Shown here piece after piece: positions 44,526 to 52,837 of a stretch of DNA of 64,000 nt. The first letter of the stretch is position 1, and every line of letters starts with the position of its first letter. Position numbers and translations under genes: made by a program. The DNA is taken from positions 1-64,000 of the forward strand of contig NZ_BARE01000026.1 in NCBI RefSeq assembly GCF_000367345.1, written 5' to 3'. This DNA is from Sphingobium xenophagum NBRC 107872 (GTDB taxonomy: Bacteria > Pseudomonadota > Alphaproteobacteria > Sphingomonadales > Sphingomonadaceae). Below the pieces are notes generated by a model that saw only the letters and a list, made by a program, of their open reading frames with translations, made no database searches and had not been told where the DNA came from.

Positions 44526-45008
44526 CTACCCCTTGATATGCAGCACGCAGATCAGCGTGAATAAGCGACGCGCCGTATCGAAATCGACCTCGATCTTGCC
44601 CTCCAGCCGCTCACGCAGCATTTCCGCCGCGTCATTGTGAATGCCGCGCCGGGCCATGTCGACCGTTTCGATCTGCGCGGGCGAGGCATTGCTGATCGCC
44701 TGATAATAGCTGTCGCATATGGCGAAATATTCGCGAATCGGTCGCCGGAACCGGCCCAGCCCCAGGATGACGGCTTCGAGCGGGCTGTCATCGTCGCGGT
44801 TGATCTCTATCACCAACCGGCCTTCCTCGACCCGTAGCACGACCTTGTAAGGCCCGGCATAGCCGTCGGGATGCACGCGCTGGGGCGCGAACATATTATC
44901 CTCCAGCAGGTCGAAGATCGCGATGCGCCGTTCCTGTTCGACGTCGGCATTGCGCCACAGGATCGTCCGCTCGTCGAGCTTGATGTCTATGATGCGCGGG
45001 TCGGCCAT
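44526..45008 (-). CDS. UPF0262 family protein
   Basis: A 160-residue member of the UPF0262 family, conserved in alphaproteobacteria and of unknown function. RIIDIKLDERTILWRNADVE at the N-terminus, HPDGYAGPYKVVLRVEEGRL and YFAICDSYYQAISNASP are the conserved stretches. There is no signal peptide or membrane helix. ATG at 45008 agrees with the family start; the longer frame to 45104 is not supported. First gene of the leftward operon that continues into the GH25-like gene, cdd and dcd; divergent from dnaB across 169 bp. Confidence 0.88.
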   Translation of the reverse strand: MADPRIIDIKLDERTILWRNADVEQERRIAIFDLLEDNMFAPQRVHPDGYAGPYKVVLRVEEGRLVIEINRDDDSPLEAVILGLGRFRRPIREYFAICDSYYQAISNASPAQIETVDMARRGIHNDAAEMLRERLEGKIEVDFDTARRLFTLICVLHIKG

Positions 45009-45177
45009 ATTGCGATCAGCCTCAGTGCGGCGACGGCCCGCGAAATGCAAGCAGGACTTGGCGATCATGCGCAAATGCGCGGTGGGCATCGCAGGGGCGG
45101 GCACTTATCCACAGCTAGCCATCGTCGTTTCAACCTTGGGCCTTGCACGGGGGCGGCGGGGGGAGGAATAGAGGGGC

Positions 45178-46665
45178 ATGGTCGAACTCGTGAAAATGAA
45201 CAACGCCGCCGAAACCGGCGCGCCTGAACTCCCCCGCAATGTGGAGGCGGAAGCAGCCCTGCTCGGCGCGCTGATGATCGACAACCGGCTGGCGGAGGAT
45301 GTTCAGCTCAAGATCAAGGCAGAGCATTTTTTCGAGCCGATGCATGGCCGCATCTATGACGCGATCATGAAGCTGCTGGACCGCGACATGGTCGCCAATC
45401 CAGTGACGCTGAAACCCATGCTGGATCAAGACCCGGCGCTCAGGGAACTGGGCGGGGCGGGCTATCTGGCGCAGCTGACCGGCAATGGCGCTGCGCTGAT
45501 CGGTGCGCGCGATTTCGCATCGCAGATCTACGACCTGGCCCTGCTGCGACAGCTTGTCAGCGTTGGCCGGGAACTGGTTGAAAATGCAATGGATACGAGC
45601 GAGGATGTCAATCCCCGCGAACAGATAGAGGCGGCCGAAGTCGCGCTCTATAAAGTATCCGAAGGGGAAGGCGAGGGCGGATCGGTCAAGAGCTTTCTGG
45701 CCGCCTCTACCGCCGCCGTGCAGGTTGCCGAACGCGCGCTCAACAGTGGCGGCCATGTGTCGGGCATCACGACCGGCATCAACAGCCTGAACGCGAAAAT
45801 CGGCGGTCTGCACAATTCGGACTTGATGATTCTGGCCGGACGCCCCGGCATGGGCAAGACCTCGCTCGCCACCAACATCGCCTATAATGCCGCGTCCCGC
45901 TGGCTGCGCGACAATGCGGACGGCATCCCGCCTGAAAAGAATATGGGGGCCAAGACTGCCTTCTTCTCGCTGGAAATGTCCGCCGATCAGCTGGCGACCC
46001 GCGTGTTGGCGGAGCAATCGGGGATCAGCGGCGAAGCGCTGCGCATGGGCAAGATCAGCCGCGCCGATTTCCAGAACCTGTCCCGCGCCGCGCGCGAGTT
46101 GCAGGAACTGCCTTTGTTCATCGACGATACGCCGGGCCTGACCATCGCGGCCCTGCGCACCCGCGCCCGCCGGTTGAAGCGCCGCCACGATGTCGGCTTC
46201 ATCGTCGTCGATTATCTTCAGCTGTTGCAGGGCACGGGGCGCGGCAACGAGAATCGCGTCAACGAAATTTCCGAAATTTCCCGTGGTCTCAAGACCTTGG
46301 CGAAGGAACTTCATGTGCCGGTGCTGGCCCTGTCGCAGCTCAGCCGCGCGGTCGAACAGCGCGAGGACAAGCGACCGCAACTGTCCGACCTGCGCGAATC
46401 CGGGTCGATCGAACAGGATGCGGACATGGTCTGGTTCGTGTTCCGCGAAGATTATTATGAAGCGGCCAAGGAACCGAAGGTCGAGGATGAAGCGGCCTAT
46501 GCCGTCTGGCGCGAGAATATGGACCGCATCTACGGCCTGGCCGAAGTCATCGTCGCCAAGCAGCGCCACGGTTCGACCGGCCGCATCCGCATGAAGTTCG
46601 ACGCGCGCATCACGCGCTTTTCCGACATCGCGGACGATAGCTATCAGGATCTGGACTACGAGTAA
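45178..46665 (+). CDS. dnaB: Replicative DNA helicase DnaB
   Basis: A 495-residue hexameric helicase that unwinds DNA ahead of the replisome. The N-terminal DnaG-interacting domain starts at PRNVEAEAALLGALMID. The RecA-like motor has Walker A AGRPGMGKTSLA (about 220-231), FFSLEMSADQLATR, Walker B FIVVDYLQLLQG and the DnaB motifs LSQLSRAVEQREDKRPQLSD and SIEQDADMVWFV, ending with KQRHGSTGRIRMKFD. The length is normal, with no intein. ATG at 45178 has GAGGGG upstream. It is followed by a cloverleaf-like repeat. Confidence 0.97.
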   Translation: MVELVKMNNAAETGAPELPRNVEAEAALLGALMIDNRLAEDVQLKIKAEHFFEPMHGRIYDAIMKLLDRDMVANPVTLKPMLDQDPALRELGGAGYLAQLTGNGAALIGARDFASQIYDLALLRQLVSVGRELVENAMDTSEDVNPREQIEAAEVALYKVSEGEGEGGSVKSFLAASTAAVQVAERALNSGGHVSGITTGINSLNAKIGGLHNSDLMILAGRPGMGKTSLATNIAYNAASRWLRDNADGIPPEKNMGAKTAFFSLEMSADQLATRVLAEQSGISGEALRMGKISRADFQNLSRAARELQELPLFIDDTPGLTIAALRTRARRLKRRHDVGFIVVDYLQLLQGTGRGNENRVNEISEISRGLKTLAKELHVPVLALSQLSRAVEQREDKRPQLSDLRESGSIEQDADMVWFVFREDYYEAAKEPKVEDEAAYAVWRENMDRIYGLAEVIVAKQRHGSTGRIRMKFDARITRFSDIADDSYQDLDYE

Positions 46666-46666
46666 T

Positions 46667-46788
46667 TCCTCCCCGGCACGGGGAGGGGGACCGTTTGCGT
46701 AGCAAATGGTGGAGGGGTGTCGCCCTATCGTTGGGGTGACACCCCTCCGTCTGACCTTTGGTCAGCCACCTCCCCTTGCAGGGGAGGA
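46667..46788. repeat. Cloverleaf-like intergenic repeat after dnaB
   Basis: The 122-bp element fills the gap between the convergent dnaB and DUF885 genes. Outer arms TCCTCCCC (46667) and GGGGAGGA (46781-46788) pair, and internal hairpins are ACCGTTTGC/GCAAATGGT, GGAGGGGTGTC/GACACCCCTCC and CTGACC/GGTCAG. The design matches intergenic repeats common in alphaproteobacteria. It probably acts as a bidirectional RNA-structure barrier. Confidence 0.75.
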
Positions 46789-46796
46789 TTTAGAAG

Positions 46797-48593
46797 TTAT
46801 CCCATCTTCGCCCGCGCCGCGACGCGCGCTTCCAGCATCGACAGCGGCATCGCACCTTCCTCAAGGATGGCGTGGAACTGCTTGATATCGAAGCGGTCGC
46901 CCATGGCCGCCTGCGCCGCGGCGCGCGCTTTGGTCCATACGCCATGACCAACCTTGTAGCTGGTCGCCTGGCCCGGCTGGGTGCAGTAACGTTCGACCTC
47001 TCGCTGGCAACGCGCCTGGGTGAAGCCTGTCTTTTCAACCATATAGGCGGTGGCCTTTTCACGGCTCCATTGCTTCGAATGAATGCCGGTGTCGACCACC
47101 AGCCGCGCTGCGCGGAACAGGAAGGATTGCAGATAGCCTGCCCGGTCGAGCGGGGTGGCGTAGCCTTTCAACTCGTCCGACAATTGCTCGGCATAGAGCG
47201 CCCAGCCTTCGCTATAGGCGCTCATGAAGGCGGTCTTGCGCAGCATGGGAATGTCGCCTGCCGTCTGCGCGGTCGAAATCTGCAGGTGATGCCCCGGCAC
47301 CCCTTCATGATAGTTGAGCGCGGGCAGGGTATATTTGGGCCAGTCGCCAATCGCCTTCAGATTGATGAAGAAGATGGCCGGGCGTGACCCGTCCAGCGCC
47401 GCGCGGTTATAATAGCCGTTCGATGCGCCATCCTGAATTTCGACCGGCACTGCGCGGATTTCCAGCGGCGTGTCGGGGATCGTGGCAAAGGCCTGGGGCA
47501 ATTTCGCCTGCATCAGCTTGGCTTCGGCATTGAGTGCGGCGATCAGGTCGCTGCGCCCCTGCGCGGTATCGGGATAGAGCTGCGACGGGTCGGCATTGAG
47601 CGCGGCCAGCCGTTCGCCGACGCTTCCCTTACTATAGCCCGCACCTTGCAGGATCGTGTCGAGCTGCGCGCTGATGTCGGCCACCTGTTCGATGCCCATC
47701 GCGTGAATCTCCGCCGCCGACAGGTCGGTCGTGGTCGCGCTCTTCAAGGCGGCGGCATAAATCTCCTCGCCGCGCGGGGTGCGCCATATCCCGTCGCCGG
47801 CCGCCGTCCTGGGCCGCAGCCCCTCGATCATCGCAATCTGTGCGTCGAGCGCGGGGTAGATGCTCTTTTCCACGATCGCCGCCGCCGGGCCCTGCCAGTC
47901 GCCGCTGATGCCCTTCGCCGCCGCGCGCTTGACCAGCGACTGGACCAGGCTGCTGCTCGCGGCAGGCTGGTCGCGCAGTTTCTTCATCTGCACCAGCGTC
48001 AGGTCGAGCGACCAGCCCGGCGCCAGATAGCCGCGTGCCGCCTCGTCCCTTTGCATCGCGCTGTCGGTGCGCAGGTTGCGGGCAAAGGCCTCCAGCCGCG
48101 CCAGATAGGCGTCGCAATCGGCGGCAGCGTTGATGGTGTGGGCCGTGTTCAGGAAATCGGGCGTCGAAAAATAGCTGCCGCCCTGCTGAAAGATGCGATA
48201 GGGGCGCACCGCGCTATTGAGGCCGAAGGTCGCGGGAGCAACCGTCTGCTGCCCCAGCGAATAGAGGATCACGTCCAGGTTAAGCTGCTGCGGGGCGGAC
48301 AGATTGGCTGTCTTGAACCCCTCCAGTTCCTTGATCGCCGCCTGCGTCATCGCCAGCCGCTTCATCATCGCCGACTTGCTATTATCGTCCAACTGGCTCT
48401 TCGCCCCGGCCCGCGCACCCTTGTCCAGCCCCAGACTGGTCACGAAGGTGGGGGACAGGTCCAGTTGCCGATCGAAAATGGCGGTGAAGGCCGCCGATAG
48501 CCGCGCATCGTCGCTGCCTTGCGCAAGGGCGCGGGGGGCAGCGACGGCAATGGCGACGGCGCCGGAGGAGAGCAGAAAATCACGACGGTCCAT
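46797..48593 (-). CDS. Exported DUF885 family protein (predicted metallohydrolase)
   Basis: A 598-residue protein with a twin-arginine-type leader (MDRRDFLLSSGAVAIAVAAP). The DUF885 family is widespread; its conserved HEGVPGHHLQ motif (in LNYHEGVPGHHLQIS) resembles an HExxH-type zinc site, and SAYSEGWALYAEQLSDEL provides a further glutamate. These point to a peptidase-like metalloenzyme, but the family has no firmly established substrate. ATG at 48593. It stands alone between the dnaB repeat and the cys operon. Confidence 0.85.
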   Translation of the reverse strand: MDRRDFLLSSGAVAIAVAAPRALAQGSDDARLSAAFTAIFDRQLDLSPTFVTSLGLDKGARAGAKSQLDDNSKSAMMKRLAMTQAAIKELEGFKTANLSAPQQLNLDVILYSLGQQTVAPATFGLNSAVRPYRIFQQGGSYFSTPDFLNTAHTINAAADCDAYLARLEAFARNLRTDSAMQRDEAARGYLAPGWSLDLTLVQMKKLRDQPAASSSLVQSLVKRAAAKGISGDWQGPAAAIVEKSIYPALDAQIAMIEGLRPRTAAGDGIWRTPRGEEIYAAALKSATTTDLSAAEIHAMGIEQVADISAQLDTILQGAGYSKGSVGERLAALNADPSQLYPDTAQGRSDLIAALNAEAKLMQAKLPQAFATIPDTPLEIRAVPVEIQDGASNGYYNRAALDGSRPAIFFINLKAIGDWPKYTLPALNYHEGVPGHHLQISTAQTAGDIPMLRKTAFMSAYSEGWALYAEQLSDELKGYATPLDRAGYLQSFLFRAARLVVDTGIHSKQWSREKATAYMVEKTGFTQARCQREVERYCTQPGQATSYKVGHGVWTKARAAAQAAMGDRFDIKQFHAILEEGAMPLSMLEARVAARAKMG

Positions 48594-48704
48594 GGCAGAG
48601 GCTCCCTTATCTTTGAATAGGGGAGACTCTTAAGCCGCAGATGCGATCCGTCCAGAGGCTTGTAATAAAGTTACGCAGCCACAATGGAAGATTACGCAGC
48701 GCCG

Positions 48705-49490
48705 TCAGAATACCGGCATATTGGCGGGGTCTTCCGGGTCCACGACCGGGATCGGCGTGACGGGGGAGTGGATGCCGCATTCCACCTTGTCCCAGCCACG
48801 CCAGCGCCCCGCGCGCGGATCTTCACCCGGCAGCACCTTCGACGTGCAGGGCTCACAGCCGATCGACAGATAGCCTTGGGCCTCCAGAGGGTGGCGGGGC
48901 AGGGCATGTTCGGCGAAATAGGCCTCCAGATCATCCTTGGTCCAGTCGCCCAGCGGATTGATCTTGAGCCGCCCGTCCTCGACCTCGAAACGGGGGAGAT
49001 TCTGGCGGGTCACCGACTGGAACGCCTTGCGCCCGGAAATCCAGGCGTCCAGCCCATCCTTGGCGCGCTTCAACGGCTCCACCTTGCGGATGTCGCAGCA
49101 GCCATCGGGATCATAGGACCAGCGCAGGCCGGTCTCGTCCTTCTTCGCGATCACGTCGGCAATCGGCGTCACCGTGCGGCTGTCGGTAAAACCGAAAGCG
49201 TCGATCAGCGTATCGCGATAGGCCAAAGTTTCGGCAAACATCTTGAGCGTATCGACGAAAATGACCGGCACGCTCTTGTCCGCCTCCGCCACCAGATGCA
49301 GCAGCACCGCGCTTTCGGTGCCAAAGGAGGAAACGACCGCGACATTGCCCGCCAGTCCTTCGGCAAAGACGGATTTGAGCATGTCCAGCGTACCTACACC
49401 CTCAAACCGTGCATTGAGCGCGTCCGCATCGGCCTGCGTAAAGGCGGGGCGGGCGTCGATGATGTCGAGCGTGCGGGCGGCTTCAGCCAT
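48705..49490 (-). CDS. cysH: Thioredoxin-dependent adenylyl-sulfate/PAPS reductase
   Basis: A 261-residue enzyme reducing activated sulfate to sulfite. VVSSFGTESAVLLHLV is the PP-loop, IFVDTLKMFAET follows, and two cysteine pairs, GCCDIRKVEPL and SIGCEPCTSKV, match the [4Fe-4S] ligands of APS-reducing enzymes rather than the cluster-free PAPS type. The C-terminal WDKVECGIHS holds the catalytic cysteine. ATG at 49490 overlaps the DUF934 gene by 8 bp. Last gene of the cobA-DUF2849-cysI-DUF934-cysH operon. Confidence 0.93.
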   Translation of the reverse strand: MAEAARTLDIIDARPAFTQADADALNARFEGVGTLDMLKSVFAEGLAGNVAVVSSFGTESAVLLHLVAEADKSVPVIFVDTLKMFAETLAYRDTLIDAFGFTDSRTVTPIADVIAKKDETGLRWSYDPDGCCDIRKVEPLKRAKDGLDAWISGRKAFQSVTRQNLPRFEVEDGRLKINPLGDWTKDDLEAYFAEHALPRHPLEAQGYLSIGCEPCTSKVLPGEDPRAGRWRGWDKVECGIHSPVTPIPVVDPEDPANMPVF

Positions 49491-49923
49491 TGTGTGTCTC
49501 CGGGTGCCGCTTTGCCCAAATGGACGTGCGGCCATCGATCGCCTTTTGATAGACGTCGTCATAGCGGTTGAGGGCGCGATCGACGGCGGCATCGTCCAGC
49601 GCCTTGGCGGGATGAAAGCTGTCAAAGCCGCAGCGGCGCATGGCGACGATCTGGTCGACCAGCACATCGCCTACCGCGCGCAATTCGCCGGTATAGCCCG
49701 CTTCGCGCAGGATACGCGCCGCCGAATAGCCGCGCCCGTCGCCAAAGCCGGGGAAATTGACCTCTACCAGCGAGAGGCGGTCCAGATGCGGCAGCAATTC
49801 GCGCGCATCCTCGCCCGGTTCGATGCGGACGGCGGTGGCGTTGGACTGGCCGGTGAAGGATTCGACCGTCACGGCGGGTTCCTGCGTGGATTCGCCTTCG
49901 CGGAAGGAGAGAAATTCAACCAT
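49483..49923 (-). CDS. DUF934 family protein of the sulfite reduction operon
   Basis: A 146-residue protein of the DUF934 family, which is regularly found beside cysI and cysH in proteobacteria. LSLVEVNFPGFGDGRGYSAA and LREAGYTGELRAVGDVLVDQ are the conserved stretches. It is soluble with no signal peptide. Its role is not established; association suggests help in sulfite reductase function or electron supply. ATG at 49923. A repeat element sits between it and cysI. Confidence 0.85.
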   Translation of the reverse strand: MVEFLSFREGESTQEPAVTVESFTGQSNATAVRIEPGEDARELLPHLDRLSLVEVNFPGFGDGRGYSAARILREAGYTGELRAVGDVLVDQIVAMRRCGFDSFHPAKALDDAAVDRALNRYDDVYQKAIDGRTSIWAKRHPETHNG

Positions 49924-49934
49924 GCCACACACTC

Positions 49935-50009
49935 CGTTCGCCCTGAGCCTGTCGAAGGGCTGTACTTTTCGTCAAGAAGGACAAGGCTTCGACAAGCTCA
50001 GCCCGAACG
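49935..50009. repeat. Imperfect inverted repeat inside the cys operon
   Basis: The left arm (49935-49963) starts CGTTCGCCCTGAGCCTGTCG, the right arm (49981-50009) ends CAAGCTCAGCCCGAACG, with a 17-nt loop. The left arm is nearly identical to the element at 22301. It lies between cysI and the DUF934 gene and could attenuate or stabilise the operon mRNA. Confidence 0.75.
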
Positions 50010-50024
50010 GGAGGAAGAGAGGCA

Positions 50025-51656
50025 TCAACCATAGATCGCCTCCTTGAAGGGCTTCATGCCGATGCGGCGATAGGTGTCGAGGAAGCGTTCGCCGCTTTCC
50101 CGCTCGGCCAGATAGATGTCGGTGACCTTCTCGATCGCATCGACCACGCCGTCCTCGGAAAAGCCCGGCCCAGTGATCTGGCCCAGCGAGGCATCCTCCG
50201 CGCCCGATCCGCCCAGCAGCAACTGGAAATTTTCCACGCCCCTGCGGTCCACGCCCAAAATGCCGATATGCCCGGCATGATGATGGCCGCAGGCATTGAT
50301 GCAGCCGGAAATTTTGAGCTTCAATTCGCCAATCTCCGCCTGCCGCTCCGCCGCGGCGAAGCGGGACGCGATCTTCTGCGCCAGGGGAATCGACCGTGCA
50401 TTGGCCAGCGCGCAATAGTCCAGGCCAGGGCAGGCGATGATGTCGGTGATCAGGTCCAGATTGGCCTCTGCCAGGCCCGCCGCGACCAGCTTCTGCCAGA
50501 CGGCACGCAGGTCCGCCTTCCTCACATGCGGCAGCACCAGATTCTGCGCATGGGTGACGCGCAGTTCATCGAAGGAATATGTCTCGGCCAGATCGGCGAC
50601 CAGCGCCATCTGCTCCGCCGACGCATCGCCGGGGATGCCGTCAATCGGCTTCAGGCTGATGTTGACGATGGCATAGCCGGGCGCCTTGTGGGCCGCGACC
50701 TGCCGGTCCACCCACAACGCGAACGCCCGGTCGCTCCGGTCGATCTCTTCGGACAGGCCGCTTTCATAAGCGGGCGCGGCAAAGAAGTCGCGGATGCGCG
50801 CCAGTTCCTCGACCGGCGGATTGAGGCCCAACGCGCGCATATGCGCAAATTCTTCCTCGACCTGCCGCTTATACTCCTCGACGCCGATTTCGTGGACCAG
50901 GATCTTGATCCGCGCCTTGTACTTGTTGTCGCGGCGGCCATAGCGATTATAGACGCGCAGGCAGGCTTCCAGATAAGAAATAATCTCATCTTCGGCCACG
51001 AAGTCCCTGATAAGCGGGGCAACCATTGGCGTGCGCCCCATGCCGCCGCCGGCATAGACTTCTGCGCCGACCACGCCATCGCGCTCGACCAGTTTCAGCC
51101 CGATGTCATGCAGCCGCATCGCCGCGCGATCATCGTCCGATGCGATCACCGCAATCTTGAACTTGCGCGGCAGATAGGTGAATTCCGGGTGGAAGCTGGA
51201 CCATTGGCGCAGCAGTTCGGCCCAGGGGCGGGGGTCCGCGACTTCATCGGCGGAAACGCCCGCATACTGATCGGAACTGATATTGCGGATGCAATTGCCG
51301 CTGGTCTGGATGGCGTGCATCTCCACCATCGCCAGTTCGGCAAGGATGTCAGGCGCATCGGCCAGCTTGATCCAGTTATATTGCAGATTCTGGCGCGTGG
51401 TGAAGTGGCCGTAGCCCTTGTCATATTTGCCAGCAATCTCGCCCAGCTTGCGCATCTGCTTGCCCGACAGCGTGCCATAGGGGATGGCGACGCGCAGCAT
51501 ATAGGCGTGCAGCTGAAGATAGAGGCCGTTCATCAACCGAAGCGGCTTGAACTGATCCTCGGTCAGCGCGCCGGTCAGGCGGCGCTGCGTCTGGTCGCGA
51601 AATTCCTCGACGCGGGCGTCGACGATGGCCTGGTCATAGCTGTCATAACGATACAT
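50025..51656 (-). CDS. cysI: Sulfite reductase hemoprotein (CysI/ferredoxin-type)
   Basis: A 543-residue siroheme and [4Fe-4S] enzyme reducing sulfite to sulfide. GHFTTRQNLQYNWI and SGNCIRNISSDQYAG are siroheme-region signatures, and the cluster cysteines are in ACPGLDYCALA and ISGCINACGHHHAGHIG. No flavoprotein CysJ gene is next to it, so the electron donor may be ferredoxin or another partner. ATG at 51656 lies 4 bp after the DUF2849 stop. The neighbouring uroporphyrinogen methyltransferase supplies the siroheme precursor. Confidence 0.93.
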   Translation of the reverse strand: MYRYDSYDQAIVDARVEEFRDQTQRRLTGALTEDQFKPLRLMNGLYLQLHAYMLRVAIPYGTLSGKQMRKLGEIAGKYDKGYGHFTTRQNLQYNWIKLADAPDILAELAMVEMHAIQTSGNCIRNISSDQYAGVSADEVADPRPWAELLRQWSSFHPEFTYLPRKFKIAVIASDDDRAAMRLHDIGLKLVERDGVVGAEVYAGGGMGRTPMVAPLIRDFVAEDEIISYLEACLRVYNRYGRRDNKYKARIKILVHEIGVEEYKRQVEEEFAHMRALGLNPPVEELARIRDFFAAPAYESGLSEEIDRSDRAFALWVDRQVAAHKAPGYAIVNISLKPIDGIPGDASAEQMALVADLAETYSFDELRVTHAQNLVLPHVRKADLRAVWQKLVAAGLAEANLDLITDIIACPGLDYCALANARSIPLAQKIASRFAAAERQAEIGELKLKISGCINACGHHHAGHIGILGVDRRGVENFQLLLGGSGAEDASLGQITGPGFSEDGVVDAIEKVTDIYLAERESGERFLDTYRRIGMKPFKEAIYG

Positions 51657-51659
51657 GGT

Positions 51660-51956
51660 TCAGATCACCCACTTGCCGATGTCGGCTTCGGTTGGTTGTT
51701 CGACAAGGTCGGGGCGCACGGTCGGCCCGAACGCGCGGATGCGGTCCTTGATATGCGCCGGGCGGACGCCATCCTCGTCACGCGTCGCATCGATCACATA
51801 GGCGCCCACGACGCGCAGCGCGGCCTCTTCCGCGCGCGCCAGTTCATCGCCATGCGTCCCGACATCGGTCGCATCGCTCACCTGCCGTGACCAGCCGTCG
51901 CCAGCCCACCAGATGACATCGCCCGACGCCAGATCATTACCCGTCAAAATCTTCAC
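51660..51956 (-). CDS. DUF2849 family protein of the sulfite reductase operon
   Basis: A 98-residue protein beginning VKILTGNDLASGDVIWWAG, the conserved start of DUF2849, a family almost always located next to cysI in alphaproteobacteria. Function is unknown. GTG at 51956 overlaps the cobA stop (GTGA), so it is translationally coupled. It is soluble and acidic, with no cysteines visible, so it is unlikely to be a ferredoxin. Confidence 0.85.
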   Translation of the reverse strand: MKILTGNDLASGDVIWWAGDGWSRQVSDATDVGTHGDELARAEEAALRVVGAYVIDATRDEDGVRPAHIKDRIRAFGPTVRPDLVEQPTEADIGKWVI

Positions 51957-52765
51957 GAACGCGTCTCCGCCCCATATTCCTGTCTTTGCGCCCACCCCGC
52001 CAGCACATCGCGTGCCAGCGCATAGCGCGCCACTTCACCCACGACGATCAGCGCCGGGCTGACCACCGCTTCACGTTCCACCATGTCGCCAAGGTCGGCG
52101 AGCAAGGTGCGCAGCGTACGCATGTCTGCGCGCGTGCCATTTTCCAGCACTGCGACCGGCAAAGCCGGTGACACGCCATCGGCGATCAGCTTCTCGGCGA
52201 TCTGCGCCGCTGTCGCCACGCCCATATAGATGACGAGCGTGCGGCCCTTGCCCGCCAGCCCGGACCAGTCCTGATCGCTCAGTCCCTTGCACTGGCCCGC
52301 CACGAAACTCACTGCGCTGGATGCATCGCGATGGGTCAGCGGCAGTTGCGCCTGCGCCGCGCTGCCGATCGCGGCGCTGACGCCCGGTACGATTTCCACC
52401 GGCACACCCGCCGCGCGGCATGCTTCCAATTCCTCGCCACCGCGTCCGAAGATGAACGGATCGCCGCCTTTCAACCGGACGACGCTTTCGCCCGCCAGCG
52501 CAGAACGCACCAGCAGCGCGTTAATCGCGTCCTGCGGCATCGAATGGCGGCTGCGCTGCTTGGCGACGCTGATCAGTTCCGCGTCAGGCGACGCCAGCGC
52601 CAGAATCTCGTCCGACACCAGCCCGTCATGCACGATCAGTCGCGCGTCGCGGATCAGCCGCACCGCCTTGATCGTCAGCAGTTCCGGGTCGCCCGGTCCC
52701 GCGCCTACCAGATGGACGGTGGCGGGGGTGGCAGGATCGGATGGTTGGTCAGCCATGGTCGCCAT
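51953..52765 (-). CDS. cobA: Uroporphyrinogen-III C-methyltransferase
   Basis: A 270-residue SAM-dependent enzyme that methylates uroporphyrinogen III at C2 and C7, giving precorrin-2 for siroheme. VHLVGAGPGDPELLTIKA, VHDGLVSDEIL, VRLKGGDPFIFGRGGEE and the conserved EIVPGVSAAIGSAAQAQLPL are the family motifs. It lacks the CysG dehydrogenase/ferrochelatase domain, which must be encoded elsewhere. ATG at 52765 or 52756 are both possible starts. First gene of the sulfate assimilation operon; its role here is to supply siroheme for CysI. Confidence 0.93.
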   Translation of the reverse strand: MATMADQPSDPATPATVHLVGAGPGDPELLTIKAVRLIRDARLIVHDGLVSDEILALASPDAELISVAKQRSRHSMPQDAINALLVRSALAGESVVRLKGGDPFIFGRGGEELEACRAAGVPVEIVPGVSAAIGSAAQAQLPLTHRDASSAVSFVAGQCKGLSDQDWSGLAGKGRTLVIYMGVATAAQIAEKLIADGVSPALPVAVLENGTRADMRTLRTLLADLGDMVEREAVVSPALIVVGEVARYALARDVLAGWAQRQEYGAETRS

Positions 52766-52837
52766 GTGGACAAGGCGCGGGCGAAGTTCAATTCAGAATG
52801 GGTATGCGGGGGACTAGGAAATCTTGTCGGGGCGGGG

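Noticed and set aside
45130..46569. 479-codon open frame on the minus strand opposite dnaB
   Set aside because: It mirrors dnaB, whose Walker and helicase motifs are complete; composition is typical of antisense shadows.
49607..49617. GGGATGAAAG-like match to the proposed ECF motif
   Set aside because: It lies inside the DUF934 coding region, lacks the final CG and has no CGTT at the right spacing.
50268..51890. 540-codon open frame on the plus strand opposite cysI
   Set aside because: cysI has all its siroheme and cluster motifs on the other strand; the plus-strand frame has none.
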